From Algoriphagus aquaeductus (GTDB lineage Bacteria; Bacteroidota; Bacteroidia; Cytophagales; Cyclobacteriaceae), in NCBI RefSeq assembly GCF_003253485.1, contig NZ_QKTX01000007.1, positions 62,001 through 126,000 of the forward strand: DNA of 64,000 nt, read 5' to 3'. Position 1 is the stretch's first letter. Every line of letters begins with the position of its first letter. The notes beneath the pieces are model-generated. The model was given only the letters and a program-made list of their open reading frames with translations. It did not search any database and was not told where the DNA came from. Shown piece after piece: positions 7,642 through 16,038 of the stretch. The translations under genes and the position numbers were made by a program.

Positions 7642-9102
7642 TTAAAGTATATAACCTGGCCGGTACTCTCTTTTCACAAACTGATTGGCTGGTTCAAAAT
7701 TGGTGATTTTCATATTTGGTCCGTCCCAAACCAGTTTGATGCCTCTTCCGGGATAATCAAATTGATTTTGTGATCCTTCTCTTGGTATTCGATAATCATA
7801 ACTTCGAATCGCAAGATTACCCATCAAAACAGACTCAGTCAATGGTCCCGCCACCGAAAACGGAGAGCTCAACTGATTGAATTCTTTTGATCCATATCCA
7901 CCGATGCAAGCTTCCACCCAATTGTTGTAGTGGCCTCGGTCTCCTTCCGGTACTCGGTACTCTGTCTTCGGAACAGAAACCTCCTTGGTTCTGGAAGTAG
8001 GCAATAGCTGAGGATTAGCGCCATAGGTTGAACACATCATTTTTCCTTTGGTGCCTTCGATAATCACTCCGTTTCCTCCGTCACCCATGATTTCATTGGG
8101 TTCCAACTCTTCGGGCCTTGTGGGCTGAATTCCGCCATCCATCCAGTGAAAAACCAGATCTTCCTTTCCCGGTCTGTCAAATCGCAGGGTGATATGAGAG
8201 GAGGGAGGGCAACTTTCCGGAAAATAACCTCGCTGAAATTCTCCCACATAGACTGACCCTACGGAGCATTCAGCAGATTTGGGATATCCGAGTCCCAAAA
8301 CTCTAAACGGTGGCTCCATAATATGGCAGGCCATGTCTCCAAGAGCACCTGTTCCATAATCCCACCATCCTCTCCAGTTGAAGGGCACCAAATTACCTAC
8401 ATAGTCCTTGTAAGGTGCCGTACCCAACCAAAGGTCCCAATCCAAGTCAGATGGAGGTGTAACAGGAGTGCTGGGCCATTGAATGCCTTGAGGCCATACC
8501 GGACGGTTGGTCCAGGACCAAACTCGCGTAGCTTCCCCGATCAAACCTGCATTGTACCATTCCACCATCTGTCGGACCCCATCACCGGACGAGCCTTGAT
8601 TTCCCATTTGGGTGACTACTTTATATTTCTCTGCAGCTTCTGTCAAAACCCGGGCTTCATAGATATCGTGCGACATGGGTTTTTGGACATAGACGTGTTT
8701 TCCCATTTTCATCGCCATCATCGCCTGAACGGCATGCATATGGTCTGGAGTGGATACCGTCACTGCATCGATATTTTTTTCTTCTTTTTCGAGCATGATT
8801 CGATAGTCCTTATAGTAGGAGGCTTTGCCATGATCTTGTCTCGCGCGGGCAGCCCGTGTATCATCTACATCACATAGGGCAACAATATCCGCTTTTCCAC
8901 TTCTAAAAACACCGCTTACATCACTGTAGCCCATTCCACCCACACCAATGCAAGCTACCCGTAGTCGATCACTTGGTGCAATATATCCCTGCCCTCCCAA
9001 GACATGTCTGGGTACAATGTAAAATCCGGCCAATGCCAAGGCAGATCCTTTCAAAAAACTTCTCCTTGAGTTTTTATCCTCTGCTGTTTTGTTCTGATCC
9101 AT
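7642..9102 (-). CDS. Tat-exported Gfo/Idh/MocA family oxidoreductase
   Basis: 486 aa. A Tat signal (SRRSFLKGSALALAGF, residues 12-27) implies export of the folded, cofactor-loaded enzyme. The Rossmann fold follows with RVACIGVGGMGYSD (glycine motif 53-58), then DHMHAVQAMMAMKMGKHVYVQKPMSHD, the family's substrate/NAD(P) lysine motif, here QKP instead of EKP. The C-terminal half is the usual alpha/beta substrate domain with WW/WNWRG motifs. In Bacteroidota such secreted members often act on sugars or glycosides, which fits the divergent GH20 hexosaminidase. Substrate not deducible. Confidence 0.9.
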   Translation of the reverse strand: MDQNKTAEDKNSRRSFLKGSALALAGFYIVPRHVLGGQGYIAPSDRLRVACIGVGGMGYSDVSGVFRSGKADIVALCDVDDTRAARARQDHGKASYYKDYRIMLEKEEKNIDAVTVSTPDHMHAVQAMMAMKMGKHVYVQKPMSHDIYEARVLTEAAEKYKVVTQMGNQGSSGDGVRQMVEWYNAGLIGEATRVWSWTNRPVWPQGIQWPSTPVTPPSDLDWDLWLGTAPYKDYVGNLVPFNWRGWWDYGTGALGDMACHIMEPPFRVLGLGYPKSAECSVGSVYVGEFQRGYFPESCPPSSHITLRFDRPGKEDLVFHWMDGGIQPTRPEELEPNEIMGDGGNGVIIEGTKGKMMCSTYGANPQLLPTSRTKEVSVPKTEYRVPEGDRGHYNNWVEACIGGYGSKEFNQLSSPFSVAGPLTESVLMGNLAIRSYDYRIPREGSQNQFDYPGRGIKLVWDGPNMKITNFEPANQFVKREYRPGYIL

Positions 9103-9407
9103 AGTAAAGGTTAATAAAGAATGTTAGACAGTTTCGAGAAGTAATTAATGTCTATTTTTTCAAAAAAGGAATGGAAAATAGACGAATTGTAAATCCGGGT
9201 CTTTAAAAATCGGGATAACTAATTGTAACAATTAAAACAGGAAGCCGAAAAGCCTTTTTCTATAATTTTCACCTACAAAAAAAGGATTTATAATTTTTTA
9301 AACTAAGTTTCGACAAAATCAGGTTATCGCAAATTGGCAACCTGCATTCACCTTGAATTTCATCCTTTACGGATTATTGGACCTTTTCTAATCAACAACT
9401 AACTAAT
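9103..9407. promoter_or_regulatory. divergent intergenic region with inverted repeat
   Basis: The 305-bp gap between two divergent genes must hold both promoters. GTCTATTTT (9150-9158) and AAAATAGAC (9175-9183) form a 9-bp-arm inverted repeat. On the minus strand a TTTTTTG followed 17 bases later by TACTTCTC overlaps it, an imperfect promoter for the oxidoreductase, so the repeat may be an operator. No convincing promoter is seen for the GH20 gene. Confidence 0.35.
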
Positions 9408-11000
9408 ATGAAAAAAGTACTCTGGAGCCTTGCATTGGGAAGCCTTTTGGCCATGGCCTCCTGTAAAGAATCACCAAAATTGTCCCAGTCCGGCTTGCTT
9501 CCATTGCCTCAGGAGATATCTGATGGTTCGGGCACTTATGAATTAGGTGCATCCTCGGGTATCAAATTAACTGGGAGTAGTGAGAGACTGACTGGAATCG
9601 GCGAGTTTTTAGCGGAGAAACTGCGTCCCGCTACAGGGTTTGATTTTCCTGTATCATTTGATGCCGGGGATATCGAACTTGAGCTTACAGGAAACGACGA
9701 TTCGGAGTCATATGAACTTACTGTGACTGCTGATGGAGTTAAGATCTCGTCAACTGGAGAAGCGGGTTTATTCTATGGGGTCCAAACACTTTTGCAGATC
9801 CTTCCTGCGGAAATTTATCAGGCTAACCTGCAAAACCAATCTTGGATGATTCCTCAAGGAATGATCAAGGATTCGCCTGAGTTTGAGTACCGTGGATCTA
9901 TGCTGGATGTAGCACGGCATTTTATTTCGGTTGCCGATGTGAAATTTTATTTGGATCAAATGGCTCAATTGAAACTCAACTACCTTCACCTTCACCTTAC
10001 CGATGATCAGGGTTGGAGGATCGAAATCAAGTCTTGGCCAAAATTGACTGAAATCGGTGGAAGTACTCAAGTGGGTGGGGGTAAAGGAGGTTTTTACACA
10101 CAGGAAGATTATAAGGAAATTGTGGCTTATGCTGCCGAAAGATTCATCACCATTGTTCCCGAAGTGGATATGCCGGGACATACCAATTCAGCATTAGCTT
10201 CCTATGCAGAATTGAATCCGGGCGTGAATCTTCCCAACGGTAAGCTCGACTCGGTCAACAAAGCACCACTTGATTACAGTATGCCCACTCGAAATCCTCA
10301 GGCCTCCGAGCTGTATACAGGCATCGAAGTGGGATGGAGCACATTTGCTCCAAAATTGGAGTTAACCTATGCCTTTGTGGATAGTGTGGTTCGGGAAATC
10401 ACAGAAATTACACCCGGACCTTATTTCCATATTGGCGGGGATGAATCACATGTTACCGAGAAGGAAGATTACATCTACTTTGTGGAGCGGGTTCAGGATA
10501 TAGTTTCAAAATACGGGAAGACCAGCATCGGTTGGGATGAAGTAGCCACCGCCAAATTGCTCCCCGGGAATGTGGCACAATTCTGGGCGAAAGAAGAAAA
10601 TGCCAAGTTGGCCAAAGATCAGGGAAATAAAGTACTGATGTCTCCTGCTAAAAAGATCTACCTGGATATGCAGTATGACAGTACCACCCGAATAGGCCTT
10701 CATTGGGCTGCCTATGTGGAATTGGATTCGGCTTACCTTTGGGAACCGACTGAATATGCACCGGGAATATCCAAAGAACATATTCTGGGAATTGAGGCTC
10801 CCTTATGGACAGAGACTGTTGTCAATCGGGAGGATATCAATTACCTGGCATTTCCAAGACTGGCTGCGGCAGCAGAAATCGCTTGGACTTCAAAAGACAG
10901 AAGAAATTGGGAAGGGTTTTCCAAAAGATTGCCTGCCCAAGGCAAGCGGTGGGATGTTCAGGGAGTTGGATTCTACAGGTCTCCCAAAGTGACTTGGTAA
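9408..11000 (+). CDS. beta-N-acetylhexosaminidase, GH20 lipoprotein
   Basis: 530 aa. Lipoprotein signal with lipobox MASC (C19), so a surface or periplasmic anchored enzyme. N-terminal GH20b domain (~30-155), then the TIM barrel with YRGSMLDVARHF, LHLHLTDDQGWRIEI, VPEVDMPGHTNSAL and the catalytic Asp-Glu pair in HIGGDES (D345-E346). The Asp orients the substrate acetamido group and the Glu is the acid. It releases terminal GlcNAc/GalNAc from chitin-derived, peptidoglycan or glycan substrates. The divergent oxidoreductase and the downstream symporter may be functionally linked, but there is no operon evidence. Confidence 0.92.
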   Translation: MKKVLWSLALGSLLAMASCKESPKLSQSGLLPLPQEISDGSGTYELGASSGIKLTGSSERLTGIGEFLAEKLRPATGFDFPVSFDAGDIELELTGNDDSESYELTVTADGVKISSTGEAGLFYGVQTLLQILPAEIYQANLQNQSWMIPQGMIKDSPEFEYRGSMLDVARHFISVADVKFYLDQMAQLKLNYLHLHLTDDQGWRIEIKSWPKLTEIGGSTQVGGGKGGFYTQEDYKEIVAYAAERFITIVPEVDMPGHTNSALASYAELNPGVNLPNGKLDSVNKAPLDYSMPTRNPQASELYTGIEVGWSTFAPKLELTYAFVDSVVREITEITPGPYFHIGGDESHVTEKEDYIYFVERVQDIVSKYGKTSIGWDEVATAKLLPGNVAQFWAKEENAKLAKDQGNKVLMSPAKKIYLDMQYDSTTRIGLHWAAYVELDSAYLWEPTEYAPGISKEHILGIEAPLWTETVVNREDINYLAFPRLAAAAEIAWTSKDRRNWEGFSKRLPAQGKRWDVQGVGFYRSPKVTW

Positions 11001-11006
11001 ATAATT

Positions 11007-11035
11007 AGCCCGGTGAAAATTTCCATCACCGGGCT
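11007..11035 (+). terminator. Rho-independent terminator of GH20
   Basis: AGCCCGGTGA (11007-11016) pairs with TCACCGGGCT (11026-11035), followed by six T. Confidence 0.88.
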
Positions 11036-11094
11036 TTTTTATAAAAATTGAAAAAGCAGGCAAAGAGAATAAAATCAGCTTATCCTCCTGTCAT

Positions 11095-11127
11095 TTTTTG
11101 TTTTTGACCAAAATGAGTCTATACTCG
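11095..11127 (+). promoter_or_regulatory. putative promoter for the AGCS symporter
   Basis: TTTTTTG ending at 11100, 19-base spacer, TATACTCG (11120-11127), a partial TAnnTTTG match. It supports a start at ATG 11164 rather than the upstream TTG 11098 or ATG 11113. Confidence 0.35.
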
Positions 11128-11163
11128 AGTTACAATTTAAAAGCACTGTCTATTCTATCATTC

Positions 11164-12519
11164 ATGGGAGAAATCATCATTTCATTTAGTAACTGGATTT
11201 GGGGCCCACCTATTTTAGTATTGTTGTTGGGAGGGGGGACCTACTTTTTTATTCACTCGGGTTTTATTCCGTTTAGAAAAATGGGACATGCGATCAGCCT
11301 TCTTCGAGGTAAATACGATGACGATTTAGCCCCTGGCCAAATCTCCTCCCGACAAGCTTTATCAGCTGCAATTGCGTCTACTGTCGGCCTTGGCAATATT
11401 TCCGGTGTGGCTATTGCCCTGAATATGGGCGGACCCGGAGCTATTTTTTGGATGTGGGTGGCAGCCTTTGTGGGGATGGCGACCAAGTTTTACACTTGTA
11501 GCTTAGCGATCATGTACCGTGGGAAAGATTCAGCCGGGGTAATACAGGGTGGTCCGATGTATGTCATTGACCATGGAATGGGTAAGAAATGGAAATTTCT
11601 GTCTTATATATTTTGCATAGCCGGAGTGATTGGGTTACTGGCCATTTTTCAGGCCAACCAATTGACCGCTGTCATTCAAGCAGTGCTGATCGAACCGGAT
11701 TCCATGGAGGAAACCGTCAGAAATCGCTGGATTATCGGAATCATTATGATGAGTTTGACCGCAACGGTGATTTTGGGAGGAATTCAGCGAATCGCCTCGG
11801 TAGCTTCCAAAATGGTTCCGTTCATGGTAGGGATCTATTTCTTTACCGTCTTGATTATTGTTTTCAAATATGTCGGCGATATTCCTGAAATGTTGCAGCT
11901 GATTTTTGTGGATGCATTTACCGGAACGGCAGTGATGGGAGGCGCAGTGGGTTCGGTAATTATTGTAGGAGCGAGAAGAGCGGCGTTTTCAAATGAGGCA
12001 GGAATAGGAACAGCTCCCATGGTTCACGGGCAGTCCAAAAATAATGAACCCATCCGGGAGGGCTTGATTGCGATGTTGGGACCTTTCATCGATACGATTG
12101 TCGTCTGTACTTTGACCGCCTTAGCCATTTTATTGACCCGGGTATGGGAGACTACCGAAAATGACGGAGTGAAGCTGACTTTAGCGGCTTTTGAAATCGG
12201 AATCCCTGTCATTGGAAAATATCTGCTGATGATCTCAGTATTGGTTTTTGCGCTTTCCACCATGTTTACTTATTCCTACTATGGCCACAAATGCTCCAAC
12301 TATCTATTTGGAGCGGACAAAGCTAAATATTACAATTACTTCTATTTGGTCACGATCGTGGTAGGAGCAGTGGCATCTTTGGAGGTGGTGGTAAGCTTGG
12401 TGGACGGGATGTATGCCGTGATGGCATTCCCCAATATGATTGCAGCTTTGTACCTGGCTCCAAAAGTAAAGGCTGCATCCAAAGATTATTTCTCTAGAAT
12501 GAGAGCCAAATCGAAGTAA
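11164..12519 (+). CDS. alanine/glycine:cation symporter family protein (AGCS)
   Basis: 451 aa from ATG 11164, the usual family length. Sodium-coupled amino-acid uptake across the inner membrane. The protein opens with FSNWIWGPPILVLLLGGGTYF, the canonical first AGCS segment. It has SRQALSAAIASTVGLGNISGVAIALNMGGPGAIFWMW (AGCS core), later RRAAFSNEAGIGTAPMVHG, another family signature, and about ten membrane segments. Upstream in-frame starts (11098 TTG, 11113 ATG) would add an unusual hydrophilic leader and precede the likely transcription start. Monocistronic as far as visible. Confidence 0.9.
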   Translation: MGEIIISFSNWIWGPPILVLLLGGGTYFFIHSGFIPFRKMGHAISLLRGKYDDDLAPGQISSRQALSAAIASTVGLGNISGVAIALNMGGPGAIFWMWVAAFVGMATKFYTCSLAIMYRGKDSAGVIQGGPMYVIDHGMGKKWKFLSYIFCIAGVIGLLAIFQANQLTAVIQAVLIEPDSMEETVRNRWIIGIIMMSLTATVILGGIQRIASVASKMVPFMVGIYFFTVLIIVFKYVGDIPEMLQLIFVDAFTGTAVMGGAVGSVIIVGARRAAFSNEAGIGTAPMVHGQSKNNEPIREGLIAMLGPFIDTIVVCTLTALAILLTRVWETTENDGVKLTLAAFEIGIPVIGKYLLMISVLVFALSTMFTYSYYGHKCSNYLFGADKAKYYNYFYLVTIVVGAVASLEVVVSLVDGMYAVMAFPNMIAALYLAPKVKAASKDYFSRMRAKSK

Positions 12520-12600
12520 AGAAATTGGTTACTTGGATAAGAAGTAATTCATTCCTTGCCCACTATTCTTTTGAAAGTAGGAATGTGAATTAAGTTTTGA

Positions 12601-13713
12601 ATGATGAAATTTCTTGTTGCACCAAACGCCTTTAAAGGAACCCTTTCCGGCAAGGAAGCGGCCGAACTGATTTCTGCTACTTTGAAAAGGGAAAGGCCCA
12701 CTGCTGATCTATTTGTGCAGCCTGTTGCCGACGGAGGAGATGGGACTTGCGAGATGTTGATTGAATCCCTTGGACTGGAAAAAATCCGGTGTGGGTCACT
12801 CAATGCAATCGGGCAGCCGATTCTTGGTTTTTTTGGTTGGGATAAAGTACACCAAAGAGCTTTTCTGGATGTATCTACCTGTACAGGCCTAGGAATCTTA
12901 AAAGATGAGCAAAAAAATCCCTGGCTGGCTTCGAGTTTCGGAACAGGAATTCTAATTCAAAAGGCCATCCAACTCGGAGCTAAAGAGCTGGTGTTAGGAT
13001 TGGGAGGAAGTGCGAGTATTGACCTGGCTACCGGGATATTGATGTCATTTGGCTTCCGGTTTCTGGATAAAAGCGGACGTGAAATTCCGGCTTTCTCCCC
13101 GGGCTTGCTGGACGATTGCAAACACATCCAAGCGCCGATTGGACGATCTAAAGTGAAATTTACCTGCCTCTGTGATGTAAGAAATCCATTTTTTGGAGAA
13201 TCCGGTGCAGTTAGGGTGTATGGCCTTCAGAAAGGTTTGGAGAAAAACCATCAACCTGATTTTGAACTGGCAGTGAATTCAATTTTCCAATTGATGCTAA
13301 AAAAATCACAAAAAAGCTGGAGGGATCAAGCGGGATTTGGGGCTGCAGGGGGAATTGCAATGGGATTGGATCTTTTTTTTCAGACAGAAATCAAATTTGG
13401 AGCGGACTATTTTTTTGATCAGGTAAAAATGGCTTCACAGATCGAAAAAGTGGACTGGGTCATCACAGGAGAAGGGAGATTTGACGCCCAAAGCAATCAA
13501 GGCAAGGCATGTTTTGAATTACTTCAACTCACCAGATCCAAAGGAAAGAAAATTGCAATCATTACTTCGGGAGATGAGGCCAATGCATTTGATTTTGATT
13601 TGGTTATGAAACTTCCCTCATTAGACTTTACAGCCCCAAATTTGAAAGAAAAAGCTCATGAAAATCTCCATGAGCTTGTTTGTGCTACGATACGATCCGG
13701 AAGGTTTGATTAA
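12601..13713 (+). CDS. glycerate kinase (type I, GlxK/GarK family)
   Basis: 370 aa. ATP-dependent phosphorylation of D-glycerate, feeding C2/C3 acids into glycolysis. N-terminal MKFLVAPNAFKGTLSGKEAAE, then PVADGGDGTCEMLIESLG, GLGGSASIDLATGIL (conserved glycine loop) and DWVITGEGRFDAQSNQGK are the hallmark blocks of PF02595. Two adjacent ATG codons (12601, 12604) are possible starts. The stop is immediately followed by the stop codon of the convergent DUF6526 gene, without a spacer. Confidence 0.93.
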   Translation: MMKFLVAPNAFKGTLSGKEAAELISATLKRERPTADLFVQPVADGGDGTCEMLIESLGLEKIRCGSLNAIGQPILGFFGWDKVHQRAFLDVSTCTGLGILKDEQKNPWLASSFGTGILIQKAIQLGAKELVLGLGGSASIDLATGILMSFGFRFLDKSGREIPAFSPGLLDDCKHIQAPIGRSKVKFTCLCDVRNPFFGESGAVRVYGLQKGLEKNHQPDFELAVNSIFQLMLKKSQKSWRDQAGFGAAGGIAMGLDLFFQTEIKFGADYFFDQVKMASQIEKVDWVITGEGRFDAQSNQGKACFELLQLTRSKGKKIAIITSGDEANAFDFDLVMKLPSLDFTAPNLKEKAHENLHELVCATIRSGRFD

Positions 13714-14151
13714 TCAAACTCTTCTGTAATCCCCCTTCCAATCTTTGATTTGAAGTTTGATTTCTTTAGGGGATAATTTTTTCTGAATAGACAGTTCAAT
13801 CAAATCGGGGAGCTCCCGATCACTTGCAAATCGCAGGGCAATTATTTGAGACAACTTCAATTGATTTTCCTTTTCTTCAAATGACTTTCCCAAAAGCTGA
13901 AAATACCTCCATCGCATTTCATTTAGGATTTGTCGATTCTGTAACTTAAGTGCATAGATTCTTGCCAAAAGAGGTAACAAAACCAAAATGACCGCACCTA
14001 AGAGTGCGTAGAGGCTGTCTGAAGTAGATTCCGGCGTGCTAAAATCCATGCGATATACGGTCCAACCCAAAAACAAAAGCGTAAGGGGGGTGAGGACAAA
14101 ATGGTGGAAGGGATAATATCGGGTGTGGTTTTTATAATGTTGAGTTTTCAT
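13714..14151 (-). CDS. DUF6526 family two-TM membrane protein
   Basis: 145 aa. Begins MKTQHYKNHTRYYPFHHFVLTPLTLLFLGWTVYRM, the recognisable DUF6526 N-terminus (Q-x-Y-x-N-H-x-R-Y-Y-P). Two membrane helices (about 18-35 and 45-65) are followed by a charged cytosolic segment with RIYALKLQNR and DRELPDLIEL. Function unknown. It follows a 49-aa membrane-protein gene on the same strand, separated by a terminator. Confidence 0.75.
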   Translation of the reverse strand: MKTQHYKNHTRYYPFHHFVLTPLTLLFLGWTVYRMDFSTPESTSDSLYALLGAVILVLLPLLARIYALKLQNRQILNEMRWRYFQLLGKSFEEKENQLKLSQIIALRFASDRELPDLIELSIQKKLSPKEIKLQIKDWKGDYRRV

Positions 14152-14166
14152 AGGAAATCAAAAAAA

Positions 14167-14185
14167 AAGGAGGCTAAGCCTCCTT
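14167..14185 (-). terminator. Rho-independent terminator of the 49-aa gene
   Basis: AAGGAGGC (14167-14174) pairs with GCCTCCTT (14178-14185). On the minus strand the hairpin is followed by eight T. It lies 19 bases past the stop of the small gene. Confidence 0.85.
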
Positions 14186-14203
14186 AATTGAAATGTATGA
14201 TGA

Positions 14204-14353
14204 TTAATGTTCAGTTTTCTTTTTCTTGGATAAGGTACTGCGTACATCCACTGCGGATAAACCTGCACCCAAACCGACAAGAATACACACGATCAGAAGA
14301 AATAATTGTGCTCCTGACATGAGTGGCGAACTGAAAATATCAAGTAGTATCAT
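14204..14353 (-). CDS. small single-TM membrane protein (49 aa)
   Basis: Not a recognised family. The minus-strand ATG at 14353 opens a 49-codon frame: MILLDIFSSPLMSG, then one hydrophobic helix (AQLFLLIVCILVGLGAGLS), then a basic tail ending SKKKKTEH. The helix-plus-lysine-tail layout implies an inner-membrane anchor with a cytosolic C-terminus. It is directly followed by a strong hairpin terminator, which supports a real transcript ending here. Confidence 0.6.
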   Translation of the reverse strand: MILLDIFSSPLMSGAQLFLLIVCILVGLGAGLSAVDVRSTLSKKKKTEH

Positions 14354-14444
14354 GTTGTTGTTTTTGTATTACGATTGACAGCCCGAAGATAAATCCGGAT
14401 ACTGACAATACCAAGATTCTCTGTGCTAACTCCCGGGTTTGGGT

Positions 14445-14633
14445 TTAATCCAAGTCGTCCTCGAAATCTTCGTCGTCTTCAAAGTCTTCGTCTTCCTCGT
14501 CGAAATCGACAATGTTGTCGTCTACAAATTCGTTTTCTTCATCGAGATCATATTCGTCCTCGAAATCGTCTTCGAATTCATCCTCTTCTTCAAAGTCATC
14601 AATTTCTTCGAAATCTTCTTCAAAATCCTCCAT
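14445..14633 (-). CDS. hyperacidic small protein (62 aa)
   Basis: From ATG 14633 the protein starts MEDFEEDFEEIDDFEEEDEF. It is made almost only of D, E, F, V, I, L, N and Y, with no Lys, Arg or His. Asp/Glu alternate with Phe/Ile/Val at short spacing, so it is likely disordered and could act as a nucleic-acid mimic, a counter-ion or a partner-binding chaperone; this is conjecture. A longer version from 14690 adds a hydrophobic leader and is less likely. It lies between two other small same-strand genes. Confidence 0.55.
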   Translation of the reverse strand: MEDFEEDFEEIDDFEEEDEFEDDFEDEYDLDEENEFVDDNIVDFDEEDEDFEDDEDFEDDLD

Positions 14634-14690
14634 AGCTATGTTTAAAGGGGTTTTAATGATTGAACACCACGAAATAAGAGAAAAATTCAA

Positions 14691-15176
14691 TTAGACCAAT
14701 ACTGGAATCTTTAATTTTTTTTCACGCTCAATTTTTGTTGGAATTGAATTTTCTGAAATCCACTTCTCCCTTAGTTGTTTAGCCCAAGTCTGCATGTAAA
14801 AAATCACATCTTCCCGGCAATTTTTATTCAATTGATCGCGCTTTTCTTTGGTCATTTGGGACAGAATTTCAGGATCAGAGAGCCTTTCCAAATGTCCCAA
14901 ATCTTCAATACTCAATCCAAAATCCAACATTTTGGAGACCATCAGGTCCATCGGATAGCCACTGCTAGGACAGTAATCAATTAATTGCTCATTCCAATCT
15001 CCATGCCGCTGCATCGCAAATCGATGTATGTCATCTTTGGACAATTTGGTTAATTCCTGGGCAAGGTTTCCACAATTACATGCGCCCATATGCCCCCACT
15101 GATACGCTGCCCCATGTTGAAGTTTAGCAATTGTCCGTTCAATAGCAGCAATTAATTCTGGATTTGCTTTTGCCAT
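14691..15176 (-). CDS. conserved hypothetical protein with CxC motif
   Basis: 161 aa, cytosolic. N-terminal helix ANPELIAAIERTIAKLQHG, then YQWGHMGACNCGNLAQELTKL and DYCPSSGYPMDLMVSKMLDFGL. The C-x-C plus later cysteines could bind a metal. The family name is not recalled, but the highly specific motifs suggest a conserved family. It lies beside the 62-aa acidic protein and downstream of a receiver-only response regulator with its own terminator. Confidence 0.7.
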   Translation of the reverse strand: MAKANPELIAAIERTIAKLQHGAAYQWGHMGACNCGNLAQELTKLSKDDIHRFAMQRHGDWNEQLIDYCPSSGYPMDLMVSKMLDFGLSIEDLGHLERLSDPEILSQMTKEKRDQLNKNCREDVIFYMQTWAKQLREKWISENSIPTKIEREKKLKIPVLV

Positions 15177-15233
15177 AGCCTTACTTTTTTCAGAGTTAAC
15201 TATAAACCAGAACTTCAGGTTTAAAAAAAAAAA

Positions 15234-15254
15234 AACTGATCTTTTGGATCAGTT
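15234..15254 (-). terminator. Rho-independent terminator overlapping a stop codon
   Basis: AACTGATC (15234-15241) pairs with GATCAGTT (15247-15254). The minus-strand hairpin is followed by a run of twelve or more T. The TGA stop of the response regulator lies inside the stem. Confidence 0.85.
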
Positions 15255-15605
15255 AAAGATATGCTTGATGTATTTTTTTATCAGCGGCTTAGAAAGATAG
15301 TCCTTTACGATTCGGTACTGGCTTGCTTTTGAAATATCCCGCTCATCTACCGAACTACTCAAAATGTAAATCTGAGCATCTTCATCCTGAGGTTGAAATT
15401 TGTCCAGAAAGTCCCATCCATTCATTTCAGGCATGTTCAAATCCAAAAAGAGATAGTTGGGCTTTAGATCTGTGATTTCCTCCAATGCCCTTTTTGCACT
15501 CTGGTACTTGTAAAACTGACATGGCTCCTTGACATTTTTGGATATCAGTTTTTCAGTCACAAATGTGCTGATGGGATCGTCGTCTATGAGAACTATTGTT
15601 AACAT
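15249..15605 (-). CDS. single-domain response regulator (CheY-like receiver)
   Basis: 118 aa: a receiver domain only, no output domain. Acidic pocket IDDDP (residues 7-11), phospho-acceptor D55 in YLFLDLNMPEMNGWDF, the switch Ser in ILSSS (83-85) and conserved Lys in LSKPL (K106). Such proteins relay phosphate or bind a partner; no kinase is adjacent. A good promoter precedes it (15648-15677) and a terminator overlaps its stop codon, so it is transcribed alone. Confidence 0.9.
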   Translation of the reverse strand: MLTIVLIDDDPISTFVTEKLISKNVKEPCQFYKYQSAKRALEEITDLKPNYLFLDLNMPEMNGWDFLDKFQPQDEDAQIYILSSSVDERDISKASQYRIVKDYLSKPLIKKYIKHIFN

Positions 15606-15647
15606 CGAAATGCAATTATATGCGCCTGAAATGCATAATTACTTATA

Positions 15648-15677
15648 CAAAAGTACATGCTATTTTTACAAACGCAA
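15648..15677 (-). promoter_or_regulatory. promoter of the receiver protein
   Basis: On the minus strand: TATTTG with TTG at 15677-15675, 19-base spacer, TACTTTTG (15655-15648), a perfect TAnnTTTG box, 42 bases before the ATG. Confidence 0.65.
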
Positions 15678-15705
15678 ATACTTTGCCAGAAAAGGTTGTA
15701 ATTTT

Positions 15706-16038
15706 TCAAGATGATTTGGACGAAGGCGAGAATTTTTCCTTGCCTCTGAGCAGATCGAAAAAAAGCAAAAAGTCAGAACCTAAACTATAAAGTGGGTATT
15801 TGAAGGTTGCAGGCTTATTTTTCTCAAAAAAGAAATGGCCTACCCATGCAAAACCATAGCCTACAATGGGAATAATAATCAACCAAAAATAGCTTTGGAG
15901 ATAAAGGCAAACCACCAAAATCAGTAGGACCAGACCGGTGCCGACAAAGTGAAGGACTCTTGAAATGGGGTGTTGATGCTCCGAGAGGTAATAAGGATAA
16001 AACTCCTTGATCGAGGTGAATTTTTCTTCCATGGTCAT
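15706..16038 (-). CDS. DUF962/Mpo1-like membrane protein
   Basis: 110 aa, two membrane helices. Matches the Mpo1/YGL010w family: HQHPISRVLHFVGTGLV near 20-36 and GHFFFEKNKPATFKYPLYSL near 67-86. In yeast Mpo1 the conserved histidines bind Fe2+ for alpha-oxidation of 2-hydroxy fatty acids; both His motifs are retained here. Its ATG shares one base with the stop of the upstream lipoprotein gene (TAATG), so the two are translationally coupled. A second ATG at 16032 is an alternative start. Confidence 0.85.
   Translation of the reverse strand: MTMEEKFTSIKEFYPYYLSEHQHPISRVLHFVGTGLVLLILVVCLYLQSYFWLIIIPIVGYGFAWVGHFFFEKNKPATFKYPLYSLGSDFLLFFDLLRGKEKFSPSSKSS

Noticed and set aside
8323..8877. A 184-codon plus-strand frame
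   Set aside because: Antisense to the Gfo/Idh/MocA gene; His/Cys-rich composition typical of a shadow frame.
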